The notes under the pieces: model-generated
What the model saw: only the letters and a program-made list of their open reading frames with translations
Databases searched by the model: none
What the model was told of the DNA's origin: nothing
Program-made: the position numbers and the translations under genes
Shown here: positions 1 to 7,248 of the stretch, piece by piece
Position numbering within the stretch: the stretch's first letter is position 1
Layout of the letters: each line of letters begins with the position of its first letter
NCBI RefSeq assembly: GCF_002646595.1
Contig: NZ_PDUD01000010.1
Coordinates: forward strand, 124,001 to 188,000
Length of the DNA stretch: 64,000 nt
Reading direction: 5' to 3'
Source of the DNA: Flavilitoribacter nigricans DSM 23189 = NBRC 102662
GTDB lineage: Bacteria > Bacteroidota > Bacteroidia > Chitinophagales > Saprospiraceae

Positions 1-713
1 TAAGCGGCTACGTAGCCTCCTGCCGCCGGGGGTACGCTAATGGACACGGGTTTTTCGATCAGGGGTAAGTCCAGACTATTGATCTCCTGACTTTCCGGTC
101 CGCTTACCCGTTGCCAGAAATACCGGACCCCGCTCTCATTTTTTCTTTTGAATGCGATATATACGTCTTCCGGAAATTCATCGACCAGGATCGTGCGAAA
201 ATAGGTGCCGTTATCACCGTCCGATTCACTTCCGCTGCCGTAGGTGTTGCTGTCGACAAAATGTTCATTCTGCTCGATCTCTCCCCCGGTATTGATAAAC
301 TTCAGGTTCAACTCCTGCCGGTTCGGGAGGGGCCGACGCTCCAGATCCCAGGTATCGGGCTCAATATCCGAATAGGAGTCAACGGTATACCTTTCCGAAC
401 GATGCGAGCCCTGGAACCGGTAATAAACCCGGACGATGTGGGCGTGCATGGGCCGGTTGGCATGATCGTAATTACCGGAAAGCTTCAGGAGGGTACCGTC
501 CAGGAGTTCTCCCGCATCGATCACCGTTCCCGTTTCATCGGTGATGTAGGCAAAACTCCGATCGGCATATCCTTCCTGGGTACGGTGATAGTCCTCCGGT
601 ACATTAATGGAAAGTAAAACTTCGGGGCCGGTCGATACCGGATCTTTCTGTACACAGTGGGTGCAGGTGATCAGGACCAGTAAAGCCAGAATGGAGCGAG
701 AGGTGGGCGTCAT
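1..713 (-). CDS. Putative lipoprotein, 3' end outside window
   Basis: The reading frame stays open from an ATG at 711-713 down to base 1, giving about 237 codons with no stop, so the C-terminus lies outside the window. The N-terminus (MTPTSRSILALLVLITCTHC) is a hydrophobic export signal; a Cys near residue 17 or 20 could be lipidated, but the lipobox is not canonical. The rest is polar and rich in Asp, Glu, Tyr and Ser, as in a folded periplasmic or surface domain. I recognise no family. It lies downstream of the M56 gene but is separated from it by a hairpin terminator, so it is probably transcribed independently. Confidence 0.7.
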   Translation of the reverse strand, partial: MTPTSRSILALLVLITCTHCVQKDPVSTGPEVLLSINVPEDYHRTQEGYADRSFAYITDETGTVIDAGELLDGTLLKLSGNYDHANRPMHAHIVRVYYRFQGSHRSERYTVDSYSDIEPDTWDLERRPLPNRQELNLKFINTGGEIEQNEHFVDSNTYGSGSESDGDNGTYFRTILVDEFPEDVYIAFKRKNESGVRYFWQRVSGPESQEINSLDLPLIEKPVSISVPPAAGGYVAA

Positions 714-780
714 GAATTTGTTTTTGCGCTGTTTTCCTAAAAATACATCCAGTTTTACAAAAACCATGAACTGCACCCGG

Positions 781-824
781 AAATAAAAAATACCCTGACA
801 CCGGTTCGGCATCAGGGCATATTT
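781..824 (-). terminator. Intrinsic terminator after the M56/TonB gene
   Basis: A hairpin with arms CCCTGA (793-798) and TCAGGG (812-817), plus inner CCG/CGG pairs, is followed on the minus strand by a T-rich run (782-791). It sits 40 nt after the stop of the M56 gene. Confidence 0.7.
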
Positions 825-864
825 TTATCAGTCGGGTAATAATTCGGCTCTGGCAGCGCTTGTC

Positions 865-3800
865 TTACTGCACAATAACCGTAGAAGTATACATTTTCTC
901 TCCCTGCTGTACGGAGATAAAGAGCGTGCCTTTCGGGGCGTCACTGAGATCGATCTGTTCGTCAAAGTTACCGTTGAACTGCGGTATGTTTCTTTGGTAA
1001 ACCGCCTGTCCCTGGGCCGTCAGCACCCGCACCTGCAGTGGTTGGGCTTCCGCCTGGAACCGCAGATTGATCAATCCGTTGGTCGGGTTGGGCGCGGCTT
1101 TGAAGTTTTTAAGATCGAGCATTGTTGTGGCCGGTTGCTGGTCCGGACCATTTACTTTTACCGTGGTCGCCGGGCGTTCTACACTGGTCGTTTTAAACCG
1201 GACGGGCAAATTGAAGATCACATCTACCAGCTTGCCATCCTGACGGCCCGGTATCCAGTCCGGCATTTTATCGATCATATTCAGGACCGATTCGTTGAGG
1301 CCGTGCCCCAGTCCTTTCAGGATGCGTACATCCCGGATCTTGCCGTTCTTTCCGACTACAAAGCTCACCACCACCGTACCGGAAGTGCCCGCCTTTTTGG
1401 CGGCTTCGGTATAGGTGACATTTTTGTAGATGAAATCGATCATGTTTTTATCGGCACAATTCTGACGTTCTGCAACATCCACTCCTTCACAACCCGGGAA
1501 ACGCGGCATTTCTTCCGCGATCTTGAAGGCCTCCAGCGGAGAACGGGTCTGTCCGTAGCCGGTTACGACTATCTCTTCCGCAACCTGGCCATCAATGGCC
1601 ATTTTTTCCAGGTAAGCCCTTTTACTTTCTTTGTAATTTTCGTTACCGATCGCTTTTTTCGCGGCTCTACTTTCCTCTTCGTCCCCTTCAATATTGAATT
1701 GTACGGGCAGGATCATATCTACCGCTACGGGTTTACCGTCCTTGAGGGCCGGCTTCCAGTCCGGAAGTTCGTTGATCACCCGCAATACTTCATTATCCAG
1801 CGCCTCGTCAATGCCGCGGTGGATCATGGCGTTTTTCACTTTACCATCCGTGCCGATCGTATATTTCACGACGATCATCCCTTCGATATGGGCATTTCTG
1901 GCGGAAGCCGGATAACGGATATTCTTATAAACGTTCATCAGAAATCCTTTCCGGGAACAGTTCAGCTGGTCCTCGCCTTCCAGATCCTCACATCCGGGAA
2001 AGATCGGGCTGACATCGTAAGGACGATCCTTCGTAGAGATGCGTACCACCCCATTGGCCCCGGCCTCTCCGAATTCTTTAATAGCCGACTCACCTTTGAG
2101 CACATCGATCATCTCAATATCGTTCGGATCCAGGTCATTGATATCCCCTTCGAACACTTCACCGTCCAGGATGAACAGGGGATCCACAGGGGCGTGTCCC
2201 AGCTTGGAAATGATCACTTTGGCCGAAGGCGCTTCTTTGTATTGGTTGTCGGTCTCGTTGTTCGCTTTCTTGAAGTCTTTGGTATAGATCTGAATGGCGC
2301 CGTCTTTGGCTTTCTCTCCGTAGGCAGCGATGGCCGCTTCTCCCTTCAGCACATTGACTTTTGCGATATTTTCCTTATCGATGCTGCTTTTCCAGTCGGC
2401 CGGAGCGGGTTGGTCATTGATCAGTACGTAGGGTTCTCCCTCGCCTTTCAACTGGATCTCTTTTTCAAAATCCTTTGTATAGATCAGGACGGCACCGTCT
2501 TTGGCTTTCTCGCCGTAGGCTTTAATTGCCGATTCACCCTTCAGTACATTTACACTTTCGATATTGCTTTTATCCAAAGTTTCTTTCCAGTCAGCCGGTG
2601 CGGGCTTTTCGTTGATAAGAACATACGGATTTCCATCTCCGTTGAGCTTGATCGATCCGGTTTCTTTAAAGGATGCCGGCATCTCTACGCGTTGGCCACG
2701 GGTAAATAACTGAACACCGTATCTGTCAAATGCTTTCTGTATCTGTCCATCTTCGATGACCAGGAACAGACGAAATTCTTCGGCCACTTTTTTAGTGACC
2801 TGTAGGATATTGCTCCGGTGTTCCGGGTATTTCTGACTCCAATTCTCGTGTAAAACGGCAAACTGATCAATCAGATATTGCTCCTCTTGGGTTCCTTCAC
2901 CATCGGCTTCCAATTTTTTTGCTTTGTCCAGAATGGCCCTCATCTTCTTTTCCAATACTTTAGGATCGAAGTCTTCATTCAGCGTAGCATTTTCGGTCAC
3001 CCTTTCGTTTGAAGGACTATTTCCCAACAGATCCAGTGAATCATTGGCCACTGCTTCCCAATTGGAAAAGACGACCATCGCTACCACCAATAATGGGATC
3101 ACCGGCAGATATTTCAAAAAGGCCTGGCGTCGAGAACGTGTCTTAGTCATCATCATAATTCGTTTTTTCAGTTGTGATTGAATAAAGTGATTCGCCAAGG
3201 CAAGCTGTAGTCCGGACTGCGATTGCCTGATTAATAAATGGCCATATTTTTTCTTTTCTCCGGTACGGATAGCTGCCGAATCGGCGATGTATTCGTGTAC
3301 TATCCGAAGGGAGCGACGGTAGAGGTAGACCGGCGGACTGCACCATAAGAAGATGCTCACCAGTTCGACCAATAGCACGTCTATCGTGTGCCAGCCCCGT
3401 ACGTGGGCCAGCTCGTGATCGGTTATTTTTTCTTCCGCAAATTCATCCAGGTTACCGAGTTTGCTTTTGAATACGACGCGGAAGAATGAAAAGGGCAAAT
3501 GAGGCTCATCGGTAAGTGCTACCCGGTACTGCCCGACCCGGATGTGCTCGGCCCGTAGGTAGAGCGTGCTGATGCGCCAGATGCCACTCAGGAAGCGGAA
3601 AGCGGTCAGAAAGACCCCACCCCAGTAGATCCATTTCAAAAGGAGCATCCAGTCGAAATGCTGCTCGGCTGCTCCCGGGGCGGTCACGGTGACCTCCAGC
3701 GACTCCAGTCCCATATTGAGGGGCGCTACGTATAAAGTCACCCATTCACTCTCCTGTACCTGCATGCCGAACGGAGATGGTACGAAAGGGATGATCAGTC

Positions 3801-3927
3801 CCAGCACCAGCGTACCAAGTAGATACCATCGGTTCAGGTGAAAGAAGGTCTCATTGCTCAACCAGAAATAATAGAGCAGATAGAAAGTCAACCAACACAG
3901 GCTCACATCGAGTAAATAGGCTATCAT
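865..3927 (-). CDS. M56 (BlaR1-type) membrane metalloprotease with plug repeats, two TonB domains and T9SS tail
   Basis: 1020 residues. The first ~290 form an M56 peptidase: several membrane segments, zinc motif HELAH (H171, H175) and a downstream HEYIADS with the likely third ligand Glu212. Residues ~400-650 hold three repeats resembling pieces of TonB-receptor plug domains (each with 'VNVLKGE' or 'IDVLKGE' and 'DGAxxIYTKD'). Two TonB C-terminal domains follow, each starting 'FPGCE' or 'FPGCED'. The last ~80 residues resemble a T9SS sorting domain ('AAPNPTNG', ending 'STVIVQ'). M56 proteins sense envelope signals and cleave the partner BlaI repressor, which is encoded just upstream. A T9SS tail on a polytopic inner-membrane protein is odd because such tails normally direct export across the outer membrane. 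Start ATG at 3925-3927. Confidence 0.88.
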   Translation of the reverse strand: MIAYLLDVSLCWLTFYLLYYFWLSNETFFHLNRWYLLGTLVLGLIIPFVPSPFGMQVQESEWVTLYVAPLNMGLESLEVTVTAPGAAEQHFDWMLLLKWIYWGGVFLTAFRFLSGIWRISTLYLRAEHIRVGQYRVALTDEPHLPFSFFRVVFKSKLGNLDEFAEEKITDHELAHVRGWHTIDVLLVELVSIFLWCSPPVYLYRRSLRIVHEYIADSAAIRTGEKKKYGHLLIRQSQSGLQLALANHFIQSQLKKRIMMMTKTRSRRQAFLKYLPVIPLLVVAMVVFSNWEAVANDSLDLLGNSPSNERVTENATLNEDFDPKVLEKKMRAILDKAKKLEADGEGTQEEQYLIDQFAVLHENWSQKYPEHRSNILQVTKKVAEEFRLFLVIEDGQIQKAFDRYGVQLFTRGQRVEMPASFKETGSIKLNGDGNPYVLINEKPAPADWKETLDKSNIESVNVLKGESAIKAYGEKAKDGAVLIYTKDFEKEIQLKGEGEPYVLINDQPAPADWKSSIDKENIAKVNVLKGEAAIAAYGEKAKDGAIQIYTKDFKKANNETDNQYKEAPSAKVIISKLGHAPVDPLFILDGEVFEGDINDLDPNDIEMIDVLKGESAIKEFGEAGANGVVRISTKDRPYDVSPIFPGCEDLEGEDQLNCSRKGFLMNVYKNIRYPASARNAHIEGMIVVKYTIGTDGKVKNAMIHRGIDEALDNEVLRVINELPDWKPALKDGKPVAVDMILPVQFNIEGDEEESRAAKKAIGNENYKESKRAYLEKMAIDGQVAEEIVVTGYGQTRSPLEAFKIAEEMPRFPGCEGVDVAERQNCADKNMIDFIYKNVTYTEAAKKAGTSGTVVVSFVVGKNGKIRDVRILKGLGHGLNESVLNMIDKMPDWIPGRQDGKLVDVIFNLPVRFKTTSVERPATTVKVNGPDQQPATTMLDLKNFKAAPNPTNGLINLRFQAEAQPLQVRVLTAQGQAVYQRNIPQFNGNFDEQIDLSDAPKGTLFISVQQGEKMYTSTVIVQ

Positions 3928-3944
3928 ATTTTGATGATTGAATT

Positions 3945-4055
3945 ATATGATGATTTGATGATCTGATGGGTGTCAGCACACCTCCATCCTGGTCTTTTCC
4001 CGCAGCTACCCGGGACCTAACCGTATCATCATATCATCAAATAATCAGATGATCA
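3945..4055. repeat. Imperfect inverted repeat between blaI-like and M56 genes
   Basis: ATGATTTGATGAT near 3949-3961 is largely the reverse complement of ATCATCAAATAAT near 4033-4045; both lie in TGAT/ATCA-rich stretches flanking a GC-rich centre. It occupies the 131-nt gap between the repressor stop and the M56 start. It could be an mRNA hairpin separating expression of the two genes, or an operator. The role is unknown. Confidence 0.4.
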
Positions 4056-4058
4056 ATA

Positions 4059-4427
4059 TTATTCTTCTTCCAACTTATCCATCAGTTCCGTCAATTCATT
4101 CAGGCTCAGGTCCTTCTCCTTGACGATAAAGGACACCAGCCGCTTCATGGAACCGTCGAAATAATTACTGACCAGGGTATTGAGACGCAGCTTACTGTAG
4201 TCCTCTTTTTTCACTTTGGGGTAGTACTCATAGGTACGGCCGTAGGCCTTGTGATCGACGAAGCCTTTTTCCTCCAGGCTCCGGACCAGCGTAGATACCG
4301 TACTGTGCGGCGGCATGGGCTGCCCCAGTTGTTCGTGAATATATTCCCGGATATTTGCTACCAGGCAGGGGCCCAACGTCCAGATGATCTGCATGATCTC
4401 CTCTTCGGCTTTGGTCAGTTTTTGCAT
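4059..4427 (-). CDS. BlaI/MecI/CopY-family transcriptional repressor
   Basis: 122 residues, the usual size for BlaI/MecI repressors. The N-terminal winged helix (MQKLTKAEEEIMQIIWTLGP, then 'HSTVSTLVRSLEEKGFV') and acidic C-terminal dimerisation part fit the family. It precedes the M56 gene on the same strand. By analogy with BlaI/BlaR1 it should bind DNA as a dimer and be inactivated by the protease partner. A TAnnTTTG -7 box and a 13-nt palindrome lie just upstream, consistent with autoregulation. Targets beyond its own operon cannot be read from the sequence, and no beta-lactamase gene is adjacent. Confidence 0.9.
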   Translation of the reverse strand: MQKLTKAEEEIMQIIWTLGPCLVANIREYIHEQLGQPMPPHSTVSTLVRSLEEKGFVDHKAYGRTYEYYPKVKKEDYSKLRLNTLVSNYFDGSMKRLVSFIVKEKDLSLNELTELMDKLEEE

Positions 4428-4445
4428 AGCTTTTTGTTGTAGTAC

Positions 4446-4475
4446 CGACTTACAGTCGATTAATATTCAAAAGTA
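4446..4475 (-). promoter_or_regulatory. Promoter -7 box and palindromic candidate BlaI operator
   Basis: On the minus strand, TACTTTTG (4468-4475) matches the Bacteroidota -7 consensus TAnnTTTG exactly. About 10 nt downstream is the palindrome CGACT-TAC-AGTCG (4446-4458), 19 nt before the repressor ATG. A repressor bound there would block initiation. I see no clear -33 element at the expected spacing. Confidence 0.5.
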
Positions 4476-4496
4476 TCGGTCAATCAGCAATAATGC

Positions 4497-5390
4497 TTAT
4501 CGCACCAGGCTCAAAATATTATCAATTACGATCCCCGGAACATCCCGGTGGACGAAATGTCCGGCCCCCGGCACGTAGATCAGGCCGCCGCCGCCACCGG
4601 TTTCATCGATCAGTTTGGACCAGTGATGCATCCATTGCTGCTTGCGGGCTTCGAAGAGCGCTTCCTGGTCCAGGTCTTTGCTCCGGTATTGCGGCGGCAC
4701 ATCAAACCGGCCGCCGATAAAAAAGACGACCGGGATCTTCGGCAGGGGAATATCCCGCAATCCGGCGAAATCCACTTTTCGCCAACCTTTCAGCACTTCC
4801 CGTTCCTGCCGGAGGGCTACCGGCATGTCCGGATCGATCTGGTCGGTATACAGTCGCTCGTACAACATTTCGTCGAGCTTCTTTTCCGGTACTCCGATCC
4901 GGCGGAAAGGCATTTTCCAATCTTCTTTGGATTCGGTAAAATCCGCCGGGTCCACACAGACCACTCCGGCTACTTCTTCCGGATAAAGTCCGGCGTACCC
5001 CCGCACGTATACGCCTCCAAGCGAATGCCCGATCAGGATATAGGGCGGCGGTATTCCCGCTTTTTGCAGTAAACTTCGCAGGGTAGCGGCCGTATTTTCC
5101 AGGCTCGGCACCTTTTCGTTGTATTCGGACTCCCCCACCCCGGTGCGATCGTAAGTGAATACGATCTGCGTGCGCTCCAGTTCTTCCAGGATCGGCTCCC
5201 AGTTGCCCATATCGGCACCCCATCCATTCTCAAAGACCAGGGCCGGTTGGCCGGGTTTGCGACCGGAAAGATCGTTATGGTACACCTGGAATTGTACACC
5301 GTCCAGCTCCAGCATTTTAGCCTGTCCGGAGACTACTCCTGCCAACAATAGCAGTAGTACGATGATCTGAAGGTGTTTTGCGTCCGTCAT
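4497..5390 (-). CDS. Secreted alpha/beta hydrolase
   Basis: 297 residues. A signal peptide (hydrophobic residues ~7-20, cleavage after 'VVSGQA') is followed by an alpha/beta-hydrolase fold. Visible motifs are 'ENGWGADMGNW' (oxyanion region), 'DRTGVGES', the nucleophile elbow GHSLGG, 'CVDPADF' and C-terminal 'GAGHFVHRD', which supplies the catalytic His. Substrate is unknown; the family includes esterases, lipases and proline iminopeptidases. It follows the TPR gene by 35 nt on the same strand, so the two probably form an operon. Its stop lies just upstream of the blaI-like promoter. Confidence 0.85.
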   Translation of the reverse strand: MTDAKHLQIIVLLLLLAGVVSGQAKMLELDGVQFQVYHNDLSGRKPGQPALVFENGWGADMGNWEPILEELERTQIVFTYDRTGVGESEYNEKVPSLENTAATLRSLLQKAGIPPPYILIGHSLGGVYVRGYAGLYPEEVAGVVCVDPADFTESKEDWKMPFRRIGVPEKKLDEMLYERLYTDQIDPDMPVALRQEREVLKGWRKVDFAGLRDIPLPKIPVVFFIGGRFDVPPQYRSKDLDQEALFEARKQQWMHHWSKLIDETGGGGGLIYVPGAGHFVHRDVPGIVIDNILSLVR

Positions 5391-5425
5391 TTAACAATTT
5401 CCGTTTACTGCGCCGGTTGCGCCGC

Positions 5426-6607
5426 TTAATTACTGAAATGGATAAATTCTTTTAGCTGTTTTATCCGCTGTTCCGTGTATTCCCGGAACTTTTGGTTTTT
5501 GGTGTTTAGGTACTGTTCGTAATATTTCAGGGCGATCTTTTTATCCTTATAATATTGGTCACAGGTACGCGCCAGGTGAAAAATGTGCTCCGCGCTGGGA
5601 TCGTATTTCAACGCTTCCCGGTAGTGATCGATCGCCGCTCGGTAGTTGTTTTCTTCCACCAGCACGGAAGCCAGATCAGCCTGGAAATCCGACATTTTTT
5701 CGGAAACGCCGAGTTCGATGGCCTGTTCAAAATGAGCGATGCTTTTGGCGTGCTCATCTTTGGCCCGGTAAGCCAGCCCCAGGTAGTGGTGCGTATATTC
5801 GGAGTCCTGCCCCCGATCCACTATCGCTTCCAGATGCCCGATCGCCTGGTCCATACTGTCCAGATAAATGTAGGCCACGCCCAGCATCATCTGGTAGTAA
5901 TCACTGGTATCCCCCAGTTCCATGGCCCGGCGAATCGCCCCGGCTACTTCCTCGTGGTTTTTCCGCTTCTGTTCGAGCCGGGCGTTGTTGTAGAGCAGCG
6001 CCAGGTTGTTCGGATCGATCGCCCGTCCGCGTTTGACCATCAATTCGGCAGATTTCAGATCATTCAGCGCGAGGTACAGATCACAGAGTTGATCGATCGT
6101 TTCGATATCCGCTTCGTTCAATCCGTGGGCCCGTAAGAAATAGATCACACTTTGCAGCGGCTTGTTCATGCGCAGGGCCACATAACCGTTGCGCTTGTAG
6201 TAATAGGCATTGCTGGTATCGATCCGGATCAACTCCCGGTAATACTTTGCCGCTTCCCGGTAGTTGCTGGTCCGCTCGTAGATCGAACCGGTCGAACTCA
6301 GAGCGGTCGTATTCAGCGAATCGATCTTCAACACTTTATTGTAAAAGATCAGCGCATCCGGATAACGGCCCGACTGCTGATTACAGTAAGCGATCTTCAA
6401 CAGATAATCGACATTCTCCGGATCTTTAATGTAGCAGGTGCTCAACAGGGTCTGAGCTTTGTCAAATTGGAACTGATTGATTAGTTCCAGGGCTTGCTGG
6501 TAGTTTCTACTGAGGTCGGTGGTGCTGTCGCTTTCCTGCGCAACACCGCTCAGACTCCAGAATAACAGCAATAAAATGCCCCACTTTTGGGTAACTTTCA
6601 CAAACAT
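5426..6607 (-). CDS. Secreted tetratricopeptide-repeat protein
   Basis: 393 residues: a signal peptide (hydrophobic residues ~10-22, cleaved near 'GVAQ') and then TPR units to the end, e.g. 'YPDALIFYNKVLKIDSLN', 'YREAAKYYRELIRIDTSN' and 'YRAAIDHYREALKYDPSA'. TPR arrays scaffold protein-protein contacts; a location in the periplasm or attached to the outer membrane is inferred from the signal. No enzymatic domain is visible. It is the first gene of a probable operon with the downstream hydrolase. Confidence 0.85.
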   Translation of the reverse strand: MFVKVTQKWGILLLLFWSLSGVAQESDSTTDLSRNYQQALELINQFQFDKAQTLLSTCYIKDPENVDYLLKIAYCNQQSGRYPDALIFYNKVLKIDSLNTTALSSTGSIYERTSNYREAAKYYRELIRIDTSNAYYYKRNGYVALRMNKPLQSVIYFLRAHGLNEADIETIDQLCDLYLALNDLKSAELMVKRGRAIDPNNLALLYNNARLEQKRKNHEEVAGAIRRAMELGDTSDYYQMMLGVAYIYLDSMDQAIGHLEAIVDRGQDSEYTHHYLGLAYRAKDEHAKSIAHFEQAIELGVSEKMSDFQADLASVLVEENNYRAAIDHYREALKYDPSAEHIFHLARTCDQYYKDKKIALKYYEQYLNTKNQKFREYTEQRIKQLKEFIHFSN

Positions 6608-6610
6608 ACA

Positions 6611-6667
6611 ACGTATTTTTTAGATTCGCAACTATTTTTTTAGATTCATAACGTATTTTTACGTTAT
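6611..6667. repeat. 20-nt direct repeats ending in an ACGTTAT palindrome
   Basis: Units at 6611-6630 and 6631-6650 (15 of 20 identical, sharing TTTTTTAGATTC) are followed by ACGTATTTTT. The last part forms the perfect palindrome ATAACGTA-tttt-TACGTTAT (6648-6667). It lies within 60 nt of the TPR gene start, where an operator would be placed. Confidence 0.5.
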
Positions 6668-7192
6668 AAAGCGTATTTACTAGATAGATGCGAAAAATCG
6701 GAGTTTTGGTGGGTGGGAAATAGAAAGGAAGTCCTGAACTACTTCTACTAAGTCTGGCCCTCGATCATTGCTCAATTCCGCTTTTAGCTATAGGCGGTAT
6801 TACCAGTCTGGGCTCCCTGAGAAATATCGATTAGAGAATATTAATTTTTTATAAAAAAATATCCGAATAGATCTGATCCCTCAGCTGCATTTATACACCA
6901 AGACGTAAACGCCTGAAAATCAACATTAAAAAAACAAACCTCCCCCTTTTACGAGGCCGGACAAACTGATCCCTCAGCGGCCCTTTTAAAAGTTTTTTCA
7001 GGATTTTTTCCCGTTTCAATCTGACATTTTTTGCCTGTCCCGTCTAGTAAATGAACGCACCGGAAAAGCAGATTACTTCTACTTTTTCTTTCCAAAACAT
7101 CAGTTTTTCAAGACGCATTCGCCATCACGAACAATGAATGGGCACTTGTTCTGACTGATTTGCTATTGCCGGCAACAATAGGTGTTCCAAAG

Positions 7193-7230
7193 GGCGGTTC
7201 CCGAAAAGCCTTAAAACGAGTAGGGATCAA
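7193..7230 (+). ncRNA. Conserved 5' leader motif, possible pseudoknot (copy 1)
   Basis: GGCGGTTCCCGAAAAGCC (7193-7210), a 7-nt linker and GAGTAGGGATCAA (7218-7230), ending 18 nt before the ATG. GGC pairs with GCC to close a loop, and loop bases GTTCCC can pair with GGGATC (one mismatch), giving an H-type pseudoknot. The same blocks precede the paralogous gene at 10274 with a different linker, which argues for a structured cis-regulatory RNA. I cannot assign it to a known riboswitch class. Confidence 0.5.
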
Positions 7231-7248
7231 ATAACAAAATAACTAATC

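Larger units (their letters stand above)
6608..7248. other. 641-nt divergent intergenic region
   Basis: AT-rich and without a convincing gene. It separates the TPR gene (minus) from the fibre-like surface gene (plus). It holds 20-nt direct repeats and an ACGT palindrome near the TPR start, two copies of CTGATCCCTCAGC (6873-6885 and 6966-6978), a small hairpin CTATTG...CAATAG (7163-7181) and the conserved leader motif at 7193-7230. I found no exact TAnnTTTG promoter for the plus-strand gene. Confidence 0.6.

Noticed and set aside
994-2709. Long plus-strand frame opposite the M56/TonB gene (571 codons)
   Set aside because: It mirrors the codon bias of the real gene on the other strand and has no family motifs or signal. 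The minus-strand frame has clear domains.
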